Positions 26,209 through 34,804 of a DNA stretch of 64,000 nucleotides are shown piece by piece. The notes under the pieces are model-generated. The model was not told where the DNA came from. It did no database searches and saw nothing but the letters and a program-made list of their open reading frames with translations. Source of the stretch: DATFRX01 sp035630615. Lineage in GTDB: Bacteria > Actinomycetota > Actinomycetes > Propionibacteriales > Nocardioidaceae. The translations under genes and the position numbers were made by a program. Position 1 is the stretch's first letter, and each line of letters starts with the position of its first letter. The stretch spans positions 1 to 64,000 of the forward strand of contig DASQKI010000100.1 in assembly GCA_035630615.1 (NCBI GenBank), read 5' to 3'.

Positions 26209-26254
26209 TTGACAGTGGTGGGGTGCGGTGCTTTTATTGCCGAAACGTTTAGGC
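26209..26254 (+). promoter_or_regulatory. Promoter and operator of the siderophore-type ABC operon
   Basis: A perfect TTGACA (26209-26214), 17 bases, then TTTTAT (26232-26237). GCCGAAACGTTTAGGC (26239-26254) lies at the expected transcription start; it is palindromic at 14 of 16 positions with a central CG, as LacI-family operators are. Repressor binding here would block initiation. Confidence 0.65.
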
Positions 26255-26376
26255 AGTCTCACCCACGGTCTGCTGGACGTGGCCCCGCATCGACCATGCG
26301 AGCACTTCGACAACGCTGACGACTCCCCTGCGGCCGGCCCTCGGCTGACCGCGAGCACGGTGAGAAGAGGACGATC

Positions 26377-27402
26377 ATGCGAGCACTTTCTTGCGGCACT
26401 CGGCGGGGACGACGTGGCGGATTGGCGGCCGGGCTGGTGATGGCGGGCGCCTTGGCGCTGGCCGGGTGCAGCTCGTCGGTCGACGCCGACGAAGGCGACG
26501 ACAGCGGCAGCTTCACCTTCACCGACGATCGGGGTGAGACCGTCACGCTCGATACCGACGAGCCACGCATCGTCGCCCAGGAGGACGCGGCCAACGCGCT
26601 CATGAACCTCGGCATCAAGCCCGTCGGCATCTTCGGCGGCGCGCCGATGGAGCAAAACCCCATGCTCGAAGGGCTCGACCTCGACGGCATCACGTCGGTC
26701 GGTGAGGTCTTCGGCGAGGTCAAGCTCGAGACGCTGCTCGACCTGCAACCAGACATCATCGTGTCGACCTACTACACCGGCGACGGAGTCCTGTTCCCCG
26801 GCGGTGTCTACGGATTCCAGAACAAGCAGATGCAAGACGACGCGCAAGAGATCGCGCCAATCCTCGCGATCAACGCGACCCAACCGTCCTCGCAGGTCAT
26901 CGCACGCTTCGCCGAGATGGCCAAGGCGATGGGCGCCGACGTCGAGGGCGGCAGCGTCGGCCAATCCAAGCAGGAGTTCGATCACGCCGTCGACGAGCTG
27001 CGCTCGGTCGCGAAGGGCCGTGAAGAGCTCGAAGTACTCGCCGTGACACCGGCCGAAGACCAGATGTACTACGCCGTCCCGGACCTCTTCCCGGATCTCC
27101 TCGACCTCGAGGACTGGGGCGTCAACATCATGACGCCGACCGGCGACCTGGTGAGCTCCTACTACGAAGCCGTGAGCTGGGAGAACGCCGCGAAGTACCA
27201 GCCCGACGTCGTGCTCATCGACGTACGCGGCTACACCCTCGGCACCGACGAGCTCGAGAAGTACCCGACCTGGAACGCCATCGAGGCGGTCGAGGCCGGC
27301 CAGATCGGCGAGTGGGTGCGGGTCTCGCTCAGCTACGAGGACTACACCAAGCGCATCGAGCGGCTGACCGACATCCTGCGCAACGCCAAGGATGTCGGGT
27401 AG
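26377..27402 (+). CDS. Iron-siderophore-type ABC transporter substrate-binding lipoprotein
   Basis: 341 residues, AGAAGAGG before the ATG. The lipobox LALAG-Cys31 anchors it outside the membrane. The body has the FecB/BtuF layout: an N-lobe with RGETVTLDTDEPRIVAQEDAANALMNLGIKPVG (in parts) and a C-lobe with YQPDVVLIDVRGY, joined by a helix. In class III binding proteins two Glu residues dock to permease arginines. First gene of a four-gene importer operon. The ligand could be a ferric chelate, heme or cobalamin-like compound. Confidence 0.9.
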   Translation: MRALSCGTRRGRRGGLAAGLVMAGALALAGCSSSVDADEGDDSGSFTFTDDRGETVTLDTDEPRIVAQEDAANALMNLGIKPVGIFGGAPMEQNPMLEGLDLDGITSVGEVFGEVKLETLLDLQPDIIVSTYYTGDGVLFPGGVYGFQNKQMQDDAQEIAPILAINATQPSSQVIARFAEMAKAMGADVEGGSVGQSKQEFDHAVDELRSVAKGREELEVLAVTPAEDQMYYAVPDLFPDLLDLEDWGVNIMTPTGDLVSSYYEAVSWENAAKYQPDVVLIDVRGYTLGTDELEKYPTWNAIEAVEAGQIGEWVRVSLSYEDYTKRIERLTDILRNAKDVG

Positions 27403-27409
27403 CGATCCG

Positions 27410-28483
27410 ATGAGCGTCTCCACGACGCAACAGCGATCGGCGTCGGGCTCGGCCGAGGCCACCACGCGCAGCGGGCTTGTCGAGGGCCGCCGAACGCGGA
27501 TCCTGGGCCTGGTCGCAGCCGTCGTCGTGCTCGCCTTCGCCGTCGTGCTGAGCATCGTTCTCGGCTCGAAGTCGCTCGCGATCCACACGGTGTTCGACGC
27601 GATGTTCCACTTCGACCGGAACGACATCGACCACACCGTCGTACGCGAGCTGCGGGTGCCGCGTACGTTGATCGGACTCGGTGTCGGCGTCGCGCTCGGA
27701 CTGGCCGGCGCCGTCATGCAGGGCGTCTCGCGCAACCCGCTGGCCGACCCGGGCATCCTCGGCGTCAACGCAGGGGCGGCGCTTTTCGTGCTCGTCGCCG
27801 TGCACTTCTTCTCCGTCACAACGCTGCTCGGCTACGTGTGGTGGGCATTCGCAGGCGCCGCCGTCTCCGCGGTGTTCGTCTACGTCGTGGCGAGCGTCGG
27901 ACGCGAGGGCGCGACGCCGATCAAATTGGCGCTCGCGGGCACGGCGATCACGGCGCTGCTGACGTCGATGACCAACATGGTGCAGCTCCTCGACGTACGC
28001 ACGATGGACGCCTATCGCTCGTGGGCAGTCGGATCGCTGGCCGGCCGGGACGCCGACATCGCCTGGGACGTCTGGCCGTTCATCGCCGTCGGTGTTGTGC
28101 TCGCCCTGTCGTCGGCGCGCATGCTCAACACCCTTGCTCTGGGCGACGACGTCGCGCGGTCGCTCGGCCTCAACGTCAGTCGCGCGCGCATCATCTGCGG
28201 TCTCGGCGTCGTGATCCTCGCCGGCGCCGCCACGGCCGCCGCCGGTCCGATCGTGTTCATCGGCCTCACCGTGCCGCACATCGCCCGCGCCATCGTCGGC
28301 CCCGACTATCGCTGGATCCTGCCCTACAGCGCCGTGCTCGCGCCGGTGCTGTTCTTGGCTGCCGACATCGTCGGTCGCCTCGTCGTCAAACCTGCCGAAC
28401 TCCAGGTCGGCATCGTGACCGCGCTGCTCGGTGCTCCGGTCTTTGTCGCCCTTGTCCGCCGCAGAAGCCTGGCCTCGCTATGA
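27410..28483 (+). CDS. FecCD-family ABC permease 1
   Basis: 357 residues from the ATG at 27410, eight bases after the binding-protein stop (an in-frame ATG at 27392 overlaps it). About ten helices. RELRVPRTLIGLGVGVALGLAGAVMQGVSRNPLADPGILGVNAG (in parts) is the FecCD hallmark. GDDVARSLGLNVSRARI is the coupling helix region contacting the ATPase. Forms a heterodimer with permease 2. Confidence 0.92.
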   Translation: MSVSTTQQRSASGSAEATTRSGLVEGRRTRILGLVAAVVVLAFAVVLSIVLGSKSLAIHTVFDAMFHFDRNDIDHTVVRELRVPRTLIGLGVGVALGLAGAVMQGVSRNPLADPGILGVNAGAALFVLVAVHFFSVTTLLGYVWWAFAGAAVSAVFVYVVASVGREGATPIKLALAGTAITALLTSMTNMVQLLDVRTMDAYRSWAVGSLAGRDADIAWDVWPFIAVGVVLALSSARMLNTLALGDDVARSLGLNVSRARIICGLGVVILAGAATAAAGPIVFIGLTVPHIARAIVGPDYRWILPYSAVLAPVLFLAADIVGRLVVKPAELQVGIVTALLGAPVFVALVRRRSLASL

Positions 28484-29544
28484 GTACGACACTTGCCGAC
28501 ACCACCGTCGATCGCGACGCGGTAGCCCTGGTCATCAAGGCCCGGCGCCGGGTCACTCGCCGGATCGCACTGGTCACGATCGTCATGGCCGCCGGTGTGG
28601 TCTTCGCGTTCAGCATCAGCCTCGCGATCGGCGACTTCCGGGTCCCGATCTGGCGGGTGCTGCCGGCCGTCTTCGGATCGGGACATCCGGAGGAGGTCTT
28701 CGCGGTCCAGGAGCTGCGGCTGCCAAGGGCGTTGCTCGGTCTGTTGGTCGGCGCCGCGTTCGGCATGTCCGGGGCCGTCTTCCAGTCGCTCGCACGCAAT
28801 CCGCTGGCGAGCCCCGACATCCTGGGCATCAGCGCCGGCGGCAGCCTGAGCGCGGTTTTTGCCCTGACGGTCTTGGGTGTCAGCGGTCTGGCTCTGTCGC
28901 TGTCCGCGACCGCAGGCGCCTTGGTGACGGCGGTCCTGATCTACATCCTCGCCTACCGGCAGGGTCTGTCGAGCTACCGCCTCGTGCTGGTCGGCATCGG
29001 GGTCGGTGCCGTCGCGACGGCGTCGACGCAGTACTTCTGGACCCGTGCGCACACCTACGACGCGGCGTCGGTCGCGGTGTGGCTCAGCGGCAGCCTGAAC
29101 GGACGCGAGTGGGAGAGCATCCGACCGATCCTGTTCATGCTCGTGGTGCTCGTGCCGGTCACGCTCGCCCTGGGCAAGCAGCTCAAAACGCTCGAGCTCG
29201 GCGACGACTCGGCGAAGGCGGTCGGGATCGCGGTCCAGCGGGCGCGGGCGATGTTGCTGCTCTTGGGCGTCGCTCTCGCCGGCGCTGGCATCGGGGCGGC
29301 CGGGCCGGTGGCGTTCGTGGCCTTCGTCTGCGCCCCGATCGCGCGCAGAGTCTCCCGATCGCCTGGTCCGCCGCTTCTCCAGGCGGCTCTGCTCGGCTCG
29401 ATCCTCGTGCTTGTCGCCGACCTGGTCGGCCGGGTCGCTTTGCCGAGTACCGAAGTGCCGGTCGGCATCCTCACCGGCCTGATCGGCGCTCCGTACCTGC
29501 TCTGGGTGCTCGCCACGACCAACAGCTCTGGACAAGGAGACTGA
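28480..29544 (+). CDS. FecCD-family ABC permease 2
   Basis: 354 residues. Its ATG overlaps the preceding TGA (ATGA), so translation is coupled. ELRLPRALLGLLVGAAFGMSGAVFQSLARNPLASPDILGIS (in parts) repeats the FecCD signature, and GDDSAKAVGIAVQRAR is the coupling region. Partner of permease 1 in the inner membrane. Confidence 0.92.
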   Translation: MSTTLADTTVDRDAVALVIKARRRVTRRIALVTIVMAAGVVFAFSISLAIGDFRVPIWRVLPAVFGSGHPEEVFAVQELRLPRALLGLLVGAAFGMSGAVFQSLARNPLASPDILGISAGGSLSAVFALTVLGVSGLALSLSATAGALVTAVLIYILAYRQGLSSYRLVLVGIGVGAVATASTQYFWTRAHTYDAASVAVWLSGSLNGREWESIRPILFMLVVLVPVTLALGKQLKTLELGDDSAKAVGIAVQRARAMLLLLGVALAGAGIGAAGPVAFVAFVCAPIARRVSRSPGPPLLQAALLGSILVLVADLVGRVALPSTEVPVGILTGLIGAPYLLWVLATTNSSGQGD

Positions 29545-29545
29545 C

Positions 29546-30457
29546 ATGAGCGCATCCGGTCGCGCCGAGATTGCGCGTCTTCCCCGCCCCACCGACGGCG
29601 AGGTACGTCACAGCGCGAACACGGGCGGGGCAGACGCGCAATCTCGGCGCCAAGTGAGGCAGAGCGCATACGCCCTGTGTGGCAAGGGCATGCGACTCGG
29701 CTACGACGGCCGAGACGTAGTCGCCGACCTCGACATCGAGATCCCGCCGGGCCAGATCACTGCGCTGGTCGGGGCCAACGCCTGTGGCAAGTCGACGACG
29801 CTGCGCGCCCTGGCGCGACTCCTCAAGCCGCGCGACGGCGTGATCACGCTCGACGGGCGCGACATCCACACGATGCGGTCGAAGGACCTCGCGACCAAGA
29901 TCGGCATCCTGCCGCAGAGCCCGACCGCACCCGAGGGCATCACGGTGGCCGACCTGGTCAGTCGCGGGCGCTATCCGCATCAGAAGTGGTTTCGCCAATG
30001 GACCAACGAAGACGAGCGCGTGGTTGCCGGGGCCCTCGATGCGACCGGCACCGCCGACCTCGCCGATCGGCCGGTCGACGACCTGTCCGGCGGCCAGCGG
30101 CAGCGGGTGTGGATCGCGATGGCACTGGCACAAGAGACCAGCGTGCTCATGCTCGACGAGCCGACGACGTACCTCGACGTGCACCACCAGGTCGACGTGC
30201 TCGACCTCGTCGTCGAGCTCAACCGCGAACAGCAGGTCACGATCGCGCTCGTACTCCACGACCTCAACCTCGCGTGCCGGTACGCGCATCACCTGATCGC
30301 CATGCGGTCCGGCGAGATCGTCGCCCAGGGCGCACCGGACCAGATCATCACCGAGGAATTGGTCGAGGGCGTCTTCGGGCTGAAGTCCAAGGTCATCGAG
30401 GACCCCGTCTCCCATACGCCGATGGTGGTGCCGATCGGCCGCCACCTCCGGTTCTAG
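29546..30457 (+). CDS. FepC/FecE-type ABC ATPase with a repeat-derived N-terminus
   Basis: 303 residues; AAGGAG six bases before the ATG fixes the start. Walker A is GANACGKST, the signature LSGGQRQRVWIAMAL, Walker B VLMLDEPTTYLD, and the switch His lies in LVLHDLN. The normal domain begins near residue 40 (CGKGMRLGYDGR). Residues about 6-35 are encoded by a palindromic element (29562-29650) in frame. Such an extension is not part of the family's usual N-terminus. Energises the importer. Confidence 0.92.
   Translation: MSASGRAEIARLPRPTDGEVRHSANTGGADAQSRRQVRQSAYALCGKGMRLGYDGRDVVADLDIEIPPGQITALVGANACGKSTTLRALARLLKPRDGVITLDGRDIHTMRSKDLATKIGILPQSPTAPEGITVADLVSRGRYPHQKWFRQWTNEDERVVAGALDATGTADLADRPVDDLSGGQRQRVWIAMALAQETSVLMLDEPTTYLDVHHQVDVLDLVVELNREQQVTIALVLHDLNLACRYAHHLIAMRSGEIVAQGAPDQIITEELVEGVFGLKSKVIEDPVSHTPMVVPIGRHLRF
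29562..29650. repeat. Palindromic element copy c, inside the ATPase coding sequence
   Basis: Arms 29562-29589 and 29623-29650 are 28 bases and match at 27 positions around a 33-base loop. The inner part carries CCGAGATTGCGCGTC and the tail TCGGCGC, as in copies a and b. It lies directly after codon 5 and keeps the frame open. Confidence 0.8.
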
Positions 30458-30467
30458 TCGGGCCGCC

Positions 30468-31544
30468 ATGTCCGTCGACGTATACCGCTCGGAGCAGCGT
30501 GATCCTTTGCGGCGCGGTCGCGAGATCGGGTGGGCCCGCCGCGCCCAGATCACCCGCACGGCGCGCGACTACGCCTGGTTCTTCGACGCCGCCCGAGTCG
30601 ACGACCGCACCGTACGCCGGGTCGCCGAGCAATGCCTCGACCAGCTGCGCGATTGGGCGCCCCCGCTCGCGGCCGAGATCGAGGGGATCGCCTCCGGCGC
30701 CGGGCTGGACGTCTGGCAGGCCGCCGCCCTCAACGCCCGCACGGAGATTCTCGTACGCGGATCGATCGCCGGCCTCAACGAATGCTCGGTCGCCGTCTGG
30801 GTTCCCGACGGCAAACCGCCACGGTCGTTTCAGACCTGGGACTGGGTGCCCTGGGCGGCCGACGCCACCGTCCTGGGCCTCCGATCGGAGGCCGCTCTCG
30901 ATGTCGTCACCTGCACCGAGAGCGGCGTCGTCGGCAAGGTCGGTGTCAACGGCGCCGGCGTGGGTGTGCACTTCACGCTGATGTGCCACACATCCGACGG
31001 GTCGGTGCCGGGCGTACCTGTGCATGCGGTCGCTCGGCAGGTCCTCGACTCCGCGACCGACCTCGACAGTGCCATCGCGGTCGTCCAATCGGCTCCGGTC
31101 GCGGCGTCGGCGTCGTTGACGCTGTTGCACTGGGACGGCGTACGCGCGCGCGGCGCGACCGTCGAGATCGCGCCGGCAGGCTCAGCCGTACTCGCACCCG
31201 ACGACGACTTCCTGTTGCACACCAACCACTTCTTGGATCCGGCCCTCGCGGCGGGTGATCGGCTCGCCGCGATCGACGACGACACTCTGCCGCGCATGAC
31301 CGAGCTGCGACGGCGCAAGCAGGGCCTCGCGGCGGACAGCCTGACCGCGCGGGCAACCGAGTTCACCTGTCACTGGGAGGACGGAGCGCCGGTCTGCGCG
31401 CATCCGCGTCCGGACGCGTCGGAGACGAACCGATGGGAGACGAAGATGATGTTCAGCCTCGACCTGGCGTCGCCGGCGTTGGTCCTGCACGAGGGCGGCC
31501 CGTGCGGCGTCACCGAGGCCGGCTGGATGGTCGTCGCGCCATGA
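30468..31544 (+). CDS. C45-family autoproteolytic acyltransferase/hydrolase (Ntn hydrolase)
   Basis: 358 residues, 10 bases after the ATPase. Members of peptidase family C45 (isopenicillin-N acyltransferase-like) cleave themselves before a cysteine that becomes the N-terminal nucleophile. The candidate is Cys106 in LNECSVAVWVP. Other family marks are LNARTEIL, SFQTWDW, NGAGVGVHF and HTNHFL. No signal peptide, so it acts in the cytosol on an amide after import (inference). Its stop overlaps the next start (ATGA). Confidence 0.85.
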   Translation: MSVDVYRSEQRDPLRRGREIGWARRAQITRTARDYAWFFDAARVDDRTVRRVAEQCLDQLRDWAPPLAAEIEGIASGAGLDVWQAAALNARTEILVRGSIAGLNECSVAVWVPDGKPPRSFQTWDWVPWAADATVLGLRSEAALDVVTCTESGVVGKVGVNGAGVGVHFTLMCHTSDGSVPGVPVHAVARQVLDSATDLDSAIAVVQSAPVAASASLTLLHWDGVRARGATVEIAPAGSAVLAPDDDFLLHTNHFLDPALAAGDRLAAIDDDTLPRMTELRRRKQGLAADSLTARATEFTCHWEDGAPVCAHPRPDASETNRWETKMMFSLDLASPALVLHEGGPCGVTEAGWMVVAP

Positions 31545-34500
31545 GCGGGCCGACCCTGACGCCCGGCGACGACTGGGACGTCGAAGACACCGGCCAGCCG
31601 ACGCGTGACGTCACGATCACCACCTCCGAAGGCACCTGGATGAGCGTGTCGGTCAGCCCCGACGGCCAGACGATCGTCACCGACCTGCTCGGCGACCTCT
31701 TCGCGATCCCGGTCGACGGAGGCGAGGCGCGGCTGCTGCTCGGTGGGTCGGCGATGCATCGGATGCCGGTCTGGAGTCGGTCCGGCGACCGCATCCTTTA
31801 CCTCAGTGACGCCGACGGATACGACAATCTCTGGACGTGTGCGGCCGACGGCTCCGGGCCGACGCAGCTGACCTTCCAGCGCAGCGGCATCGTCACCGAC
31901 CCGATCTGGGGCCCCGACGACCGCAGCGTCATCGCGCCACGGATCTTCCCGGAGCATCGCAAGCTCTTCTCGTCGCAGATCCGGCTGTTCGAGGCGGCCT
32001 CGGATGGCGGCGATCCCGGCGACGGTCGGCTGCTCGTCGACGTACCGGCCAGCGGCCGCGACGTCTTGGAGCCGGCGCTGTCCCCCGAAGGCGAGTGGCT
32101 CTACTACGCCGAGCGTCTGACCCATCCGAGGGTGTACGTCGACGCCAACCACGCCAACTTCGCGATCCGGCGCCGCCGGCTGTCCGACGGGCAGACCGAC
32201 ACCGTCGTCGGTGGGTTCGGCGGCGCCATCCGGCCCTGCCCGTCGCCGGACGGGTCGCTGCTGGCGTTCATCCGTCGGGTCATGGACCGGACCGTGCTGT
32301 TCTGCCTCGACCTGCGCACCGGCGAGCAGCGGCCCGTTTACGACGGGCTCGACCGCGACAACCAAGCGGTGTGGGAGATCCAGGGCAACTACTACCCCAG
32401 GTTCTCGTGGTTGCCGGACAGTCGGCAGGTCGCGATCTGGGCCGGCGGCACGATCCAGCGCGTCGACGTCGCCACCGGGCAGGTTGAACCGATCCGGTTT
32501 ACGGCGACGTCGACGCATCGGCTCGTCGAGCCGGTACGGCCGGTGCACGATCTCGATCCGGACGAGGTCCGGGTCCGAGCGATTCGGCATCTCGCGTACG
32601 CACCCGGCGCTGGCGAGGCGGCGTTCGTCGGTCTCGGTCGCCTCTGGCACACCGCCTTCGACGCGAGTGAGCCGAAGGGCGTCGGCGACCACAGTCGGCA
32701 TGCGGCGGACCCGACGTACAGTCCCGACGGCCAGCGGCTCGCGTACGTCGAGTGGAACGACGAGCGTGGCAGTGCGTTGTGCCTCACGACGGTCGGGGAC
32801 TGGTCGTCGACGACAGTGGTCGCGACGACGACCGGAGTCATGCGACAGCCGACGTTCAGCCCGGACGGCTCGCTACTGACGTACCGGATCCAGGACCACG
32901 ACGTACAGCTCGGCGGCGCCCGATCGCGTCCGGGGGTCTATGTCGTCGCGGTCGGAGGCGGTGACCCGACGTACGTGACGGCGGCCGACGACGCGCCAGG
33001 GTTCAGCCCTGACGGCTCGCGGATCTACGCCGTCGAGACCGATCGATCCGGTGACGAGCCGTGCGAGGTGCTTTTCAGCGTCGACCTCGACGGGCGCGAC
33101 CGGCGCGAGCACGCTCAGACGGCCGACGTCGACACGTACGAGCTGCGGCTCAGCCCCGACGGTCGGTGGCTCGCGTTTCGAGAGCGGCAGCGCTACTACC
33201 TCATGCGCTATCGCGAGACCGGGCACAGTCTCAGGGTGACGTCAGCGACGACCGACGTGCCGTGTCGACGGATTGCCGACATCGGCGGCCAAGCGCTGAC
33301 CTGGGCGCCGGACAGTCGCAGTCTGCACTGGTGCGTCGGGCCGGAGATCTTCTCGCTCGCGATCCCGACCGACGGTGGCCTATCCACTGGCGACGCGACG
33401 ACGACCACGTTCGACCTGCGCGTCGAGGCTGATCGGCCAGAGGGCTGCGTCGCCTTGCAGGGTGGGCGAGTCATCACCATGCGCGACGAGGTCGTCCACG
33501 AACGCGGCACGATCCTGGTCGAAGGCAATCGGATCTCGACCGTCGGCGACATGGGCGACGTCGAGGTGCCGCCGCATGCCACGGTCGTCGACTGCACCGG
33601 CAAGACGCTGATGCCAGGCCTCGTCGACGGCCACGGCCACATCGACGGCGTCACGGGCAACGGCGTCACACCGCAGAAGCAGGCGCCGCGGTTCGCCGCC
33701 CTCGCCTTCGGCGTCACGACGAACTTCGACCCGTTCTCGTCGGAGCTGCCCACCTACGAGAGCACCGAGACGACACAGGCCGGGCTGACTGTGGGCCCGC
33801 GTTGGATCGGCACGGGTGCGGCCGTCCACGGTCGGCCACACAACTTCTTCCACCTGCACACGCCGATCGACTCGTACGCCGACGCCCAGCGAGTCGTCCG
33901 CAACAAGAGGGCGCTTGGCTCGATCAGCGTCAAGAGCTACAAGTGGCCGGCCCGCAAGCACCGGCAGATGCTCGTCAAGGCGGCTCGCGAGCGCGGCGTC
34001 AACATCGTGGTCGAAGGCGAGACGCACTTCTACAACAACATCAGCATGATCCTCGACGGGCACACCAACCTCGAACACAACCTGCCGGTCGCGACGCTCT
34101 ATGACGACGTCGTGCAGCTGATGGCCGCGGCCGACGTCGGCAACACACCGACGCTCGTGGTGGCGTTCGGTGAGCTGTTCGGCGAAAACTGGGCCTACCA
34201 ACGCAGTGCGGTGTGGCAAGACCCGCGGGTCCGCACGTACATCCAGGCCTGTTTGAGCGGCTACAGCCCGCTCGGCACACCGTACGAAGCGCCGCCGTAC
34301 GCCCGGGCGATGACGTCGATCCATGTCGCCGACGAGCTCTACGACATCGGTGTCCTCGCGGTGTCGCGGTCGACCAAGCGGCTCGACGACGCGGGCGTCC
34401 GGATCAACGCCGGATCACACGGCGAGATGCCCGGCATGGCGATGCACTGGGAGATGGCGCTGCTCGCCGAAGGGGGCATGGCGCCGCATCGCGTGCTGCG

Positions 34501-34789
34501 GGCCGCGACCCTCAACACCGCCGACAGTCTCGGCGTCGGGCACCAGATCGGATCGCTCGAGGTCGGCAAGCTGGCCGACGTCATCGTGCTCGACGACAAC
34601 CCGCTCGACGACATCGCACACTCGACGTCGGTGACGATGACGATGGTCAACGGCCGGCTGTACGACTCGTACACGCTCGACGAGATCGCACCGACGCCGC
34701 GTACTCGGGGGCGGTTCTACTGGGAGGTCCAAGACACCCACGGCATCGACTGGTCCGAGGCGTGGGGCGGCGGCTGCTGCGTGCACTGA
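31541..34789 (+). CDS. TolB-propeller/amidohydrolase fusion
   Basis: 1082 residues. Residues ~20-600 are TolB/WD-like blades with SPDGQ, SPDGS, SPDGRW repeats. Residues ~620-1060 form an amidohydrolase: LMPGLVDGHGHID with His698 and His700 as the first metal ligands, GETHF and LEHN further ligands, and ADVIVLDDNPL near the end. The chain ends GGGCCVH; the broken paralogue at 7678 ends SCCVD. No signal peptide here, whereas that paralogue had a Tat signal. Likely a metal-dependent amidase or peptidase, translated together with the C45 hydrolase. Confidence 0.88.
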   Translation: MSGPTLTPGDDWDVEDTGQPTRDVTITTSEGTWMSVSVSPDGQTIVTDLLGDLFAIPVDGGEARLLLGGSAMHRMPVWSRSGDRILYLSDADGYDNLWTCAADGSGPTQLTFQRSGIVTDPIWGPDDRSVIAPRIFPEHRKLFSSQIRLFEAASDGGDPGDGRLLVDVPASGRDVLEPALSPEGEWLYYAERLTHPRVYVDANHANFAIRRRRLSDGQTDTVVGGFGGAIRPCPSPDGSLLAFIRRVMDRTVLFCLDLRTGEQRPVYDGLDRDNQAVWEIQGNYYPRFSWLPDSRQVAIWAGGTIQRVDVATGQVEPIRFTATSTHRLVEPVRPVHDLDPDEVRVRAIRHLAYAPGAGEAAFVGLGRLWHTAFDASEPKGVGDHSRHAADPTYSPDGQRLAYVEWNDERGSALCLTTVGDWSSTTVVATTTGVMRQPTFSPDGSLLTYRIQDHDVQLGGARSRPGVYVVAVGGGDPTYVTAADDAPGFSPDGSRIYAVETDRSGDEPCEVLFSVDLDGRDRREHAQTADVDTYELRLSPDGRWLAFRERQRYYLMRYRETGHSLRVTSATTDVPCRRIADIGGQALTWAPDSRSLHWCVGPEIFSLAIPTDGGLSTGDATTTTFDLRVEADRPEGCVALQGGRVITMRDEVVHERGTILVEGNRISTVGDMGDVEVPPHATVVDCTGKTLMPGLVDGHGHIDGVTGNGVTPQKQAPRFAALAFGVTTNFDPFSSELPTYESTETTQAGLTVGPRWIGTGAAVHGRPHNFFHLHTPIDSYADAQRVVRNKRALGSISVKSYKWPARKHRQMLVKAARERGVNIVVEGETHFYNNISMILDGHTNLEHNLPVATLYDDVVQLMAAADVGNTPTLVVAFGELFGENWAYQRSAVWQDPRVRTYIQACLSGYSPLGTPYEAPPYARAMTSIHVADELYDIGVLAVSRSTKRLDDAGVRINAGSHGEMPGMAMHWEMALLAEGGMAPHRVLRAATLNTADSLGVGHQIGSLEVGKLADVIVLDDNPLDDIAHSTSVTMTMVNGRLYDSYTLDEIAPTPRTRGRFYWEVQDTHGIDWSEAWGGGCCVH

Positions 34790-34804
34790 CGGCGCGGGCC
34801 GCCG

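Noticed and set aside
26377..26560. IdeR/DtxR box near the ABC operon
   Set aside because: TTTAGGC at 26248 resembles a half box, but no palindromic TTAGGTTAG-type partner is present.
23815..27819. A 1334-codon open frame on the minus strand through lacI and the binding-protein gene
   Set aside because: Only its 3' part (to 24969) has family motifs and a ribosome-binding site; the rest is the antisense of well-supported genes in high-GC DNA.
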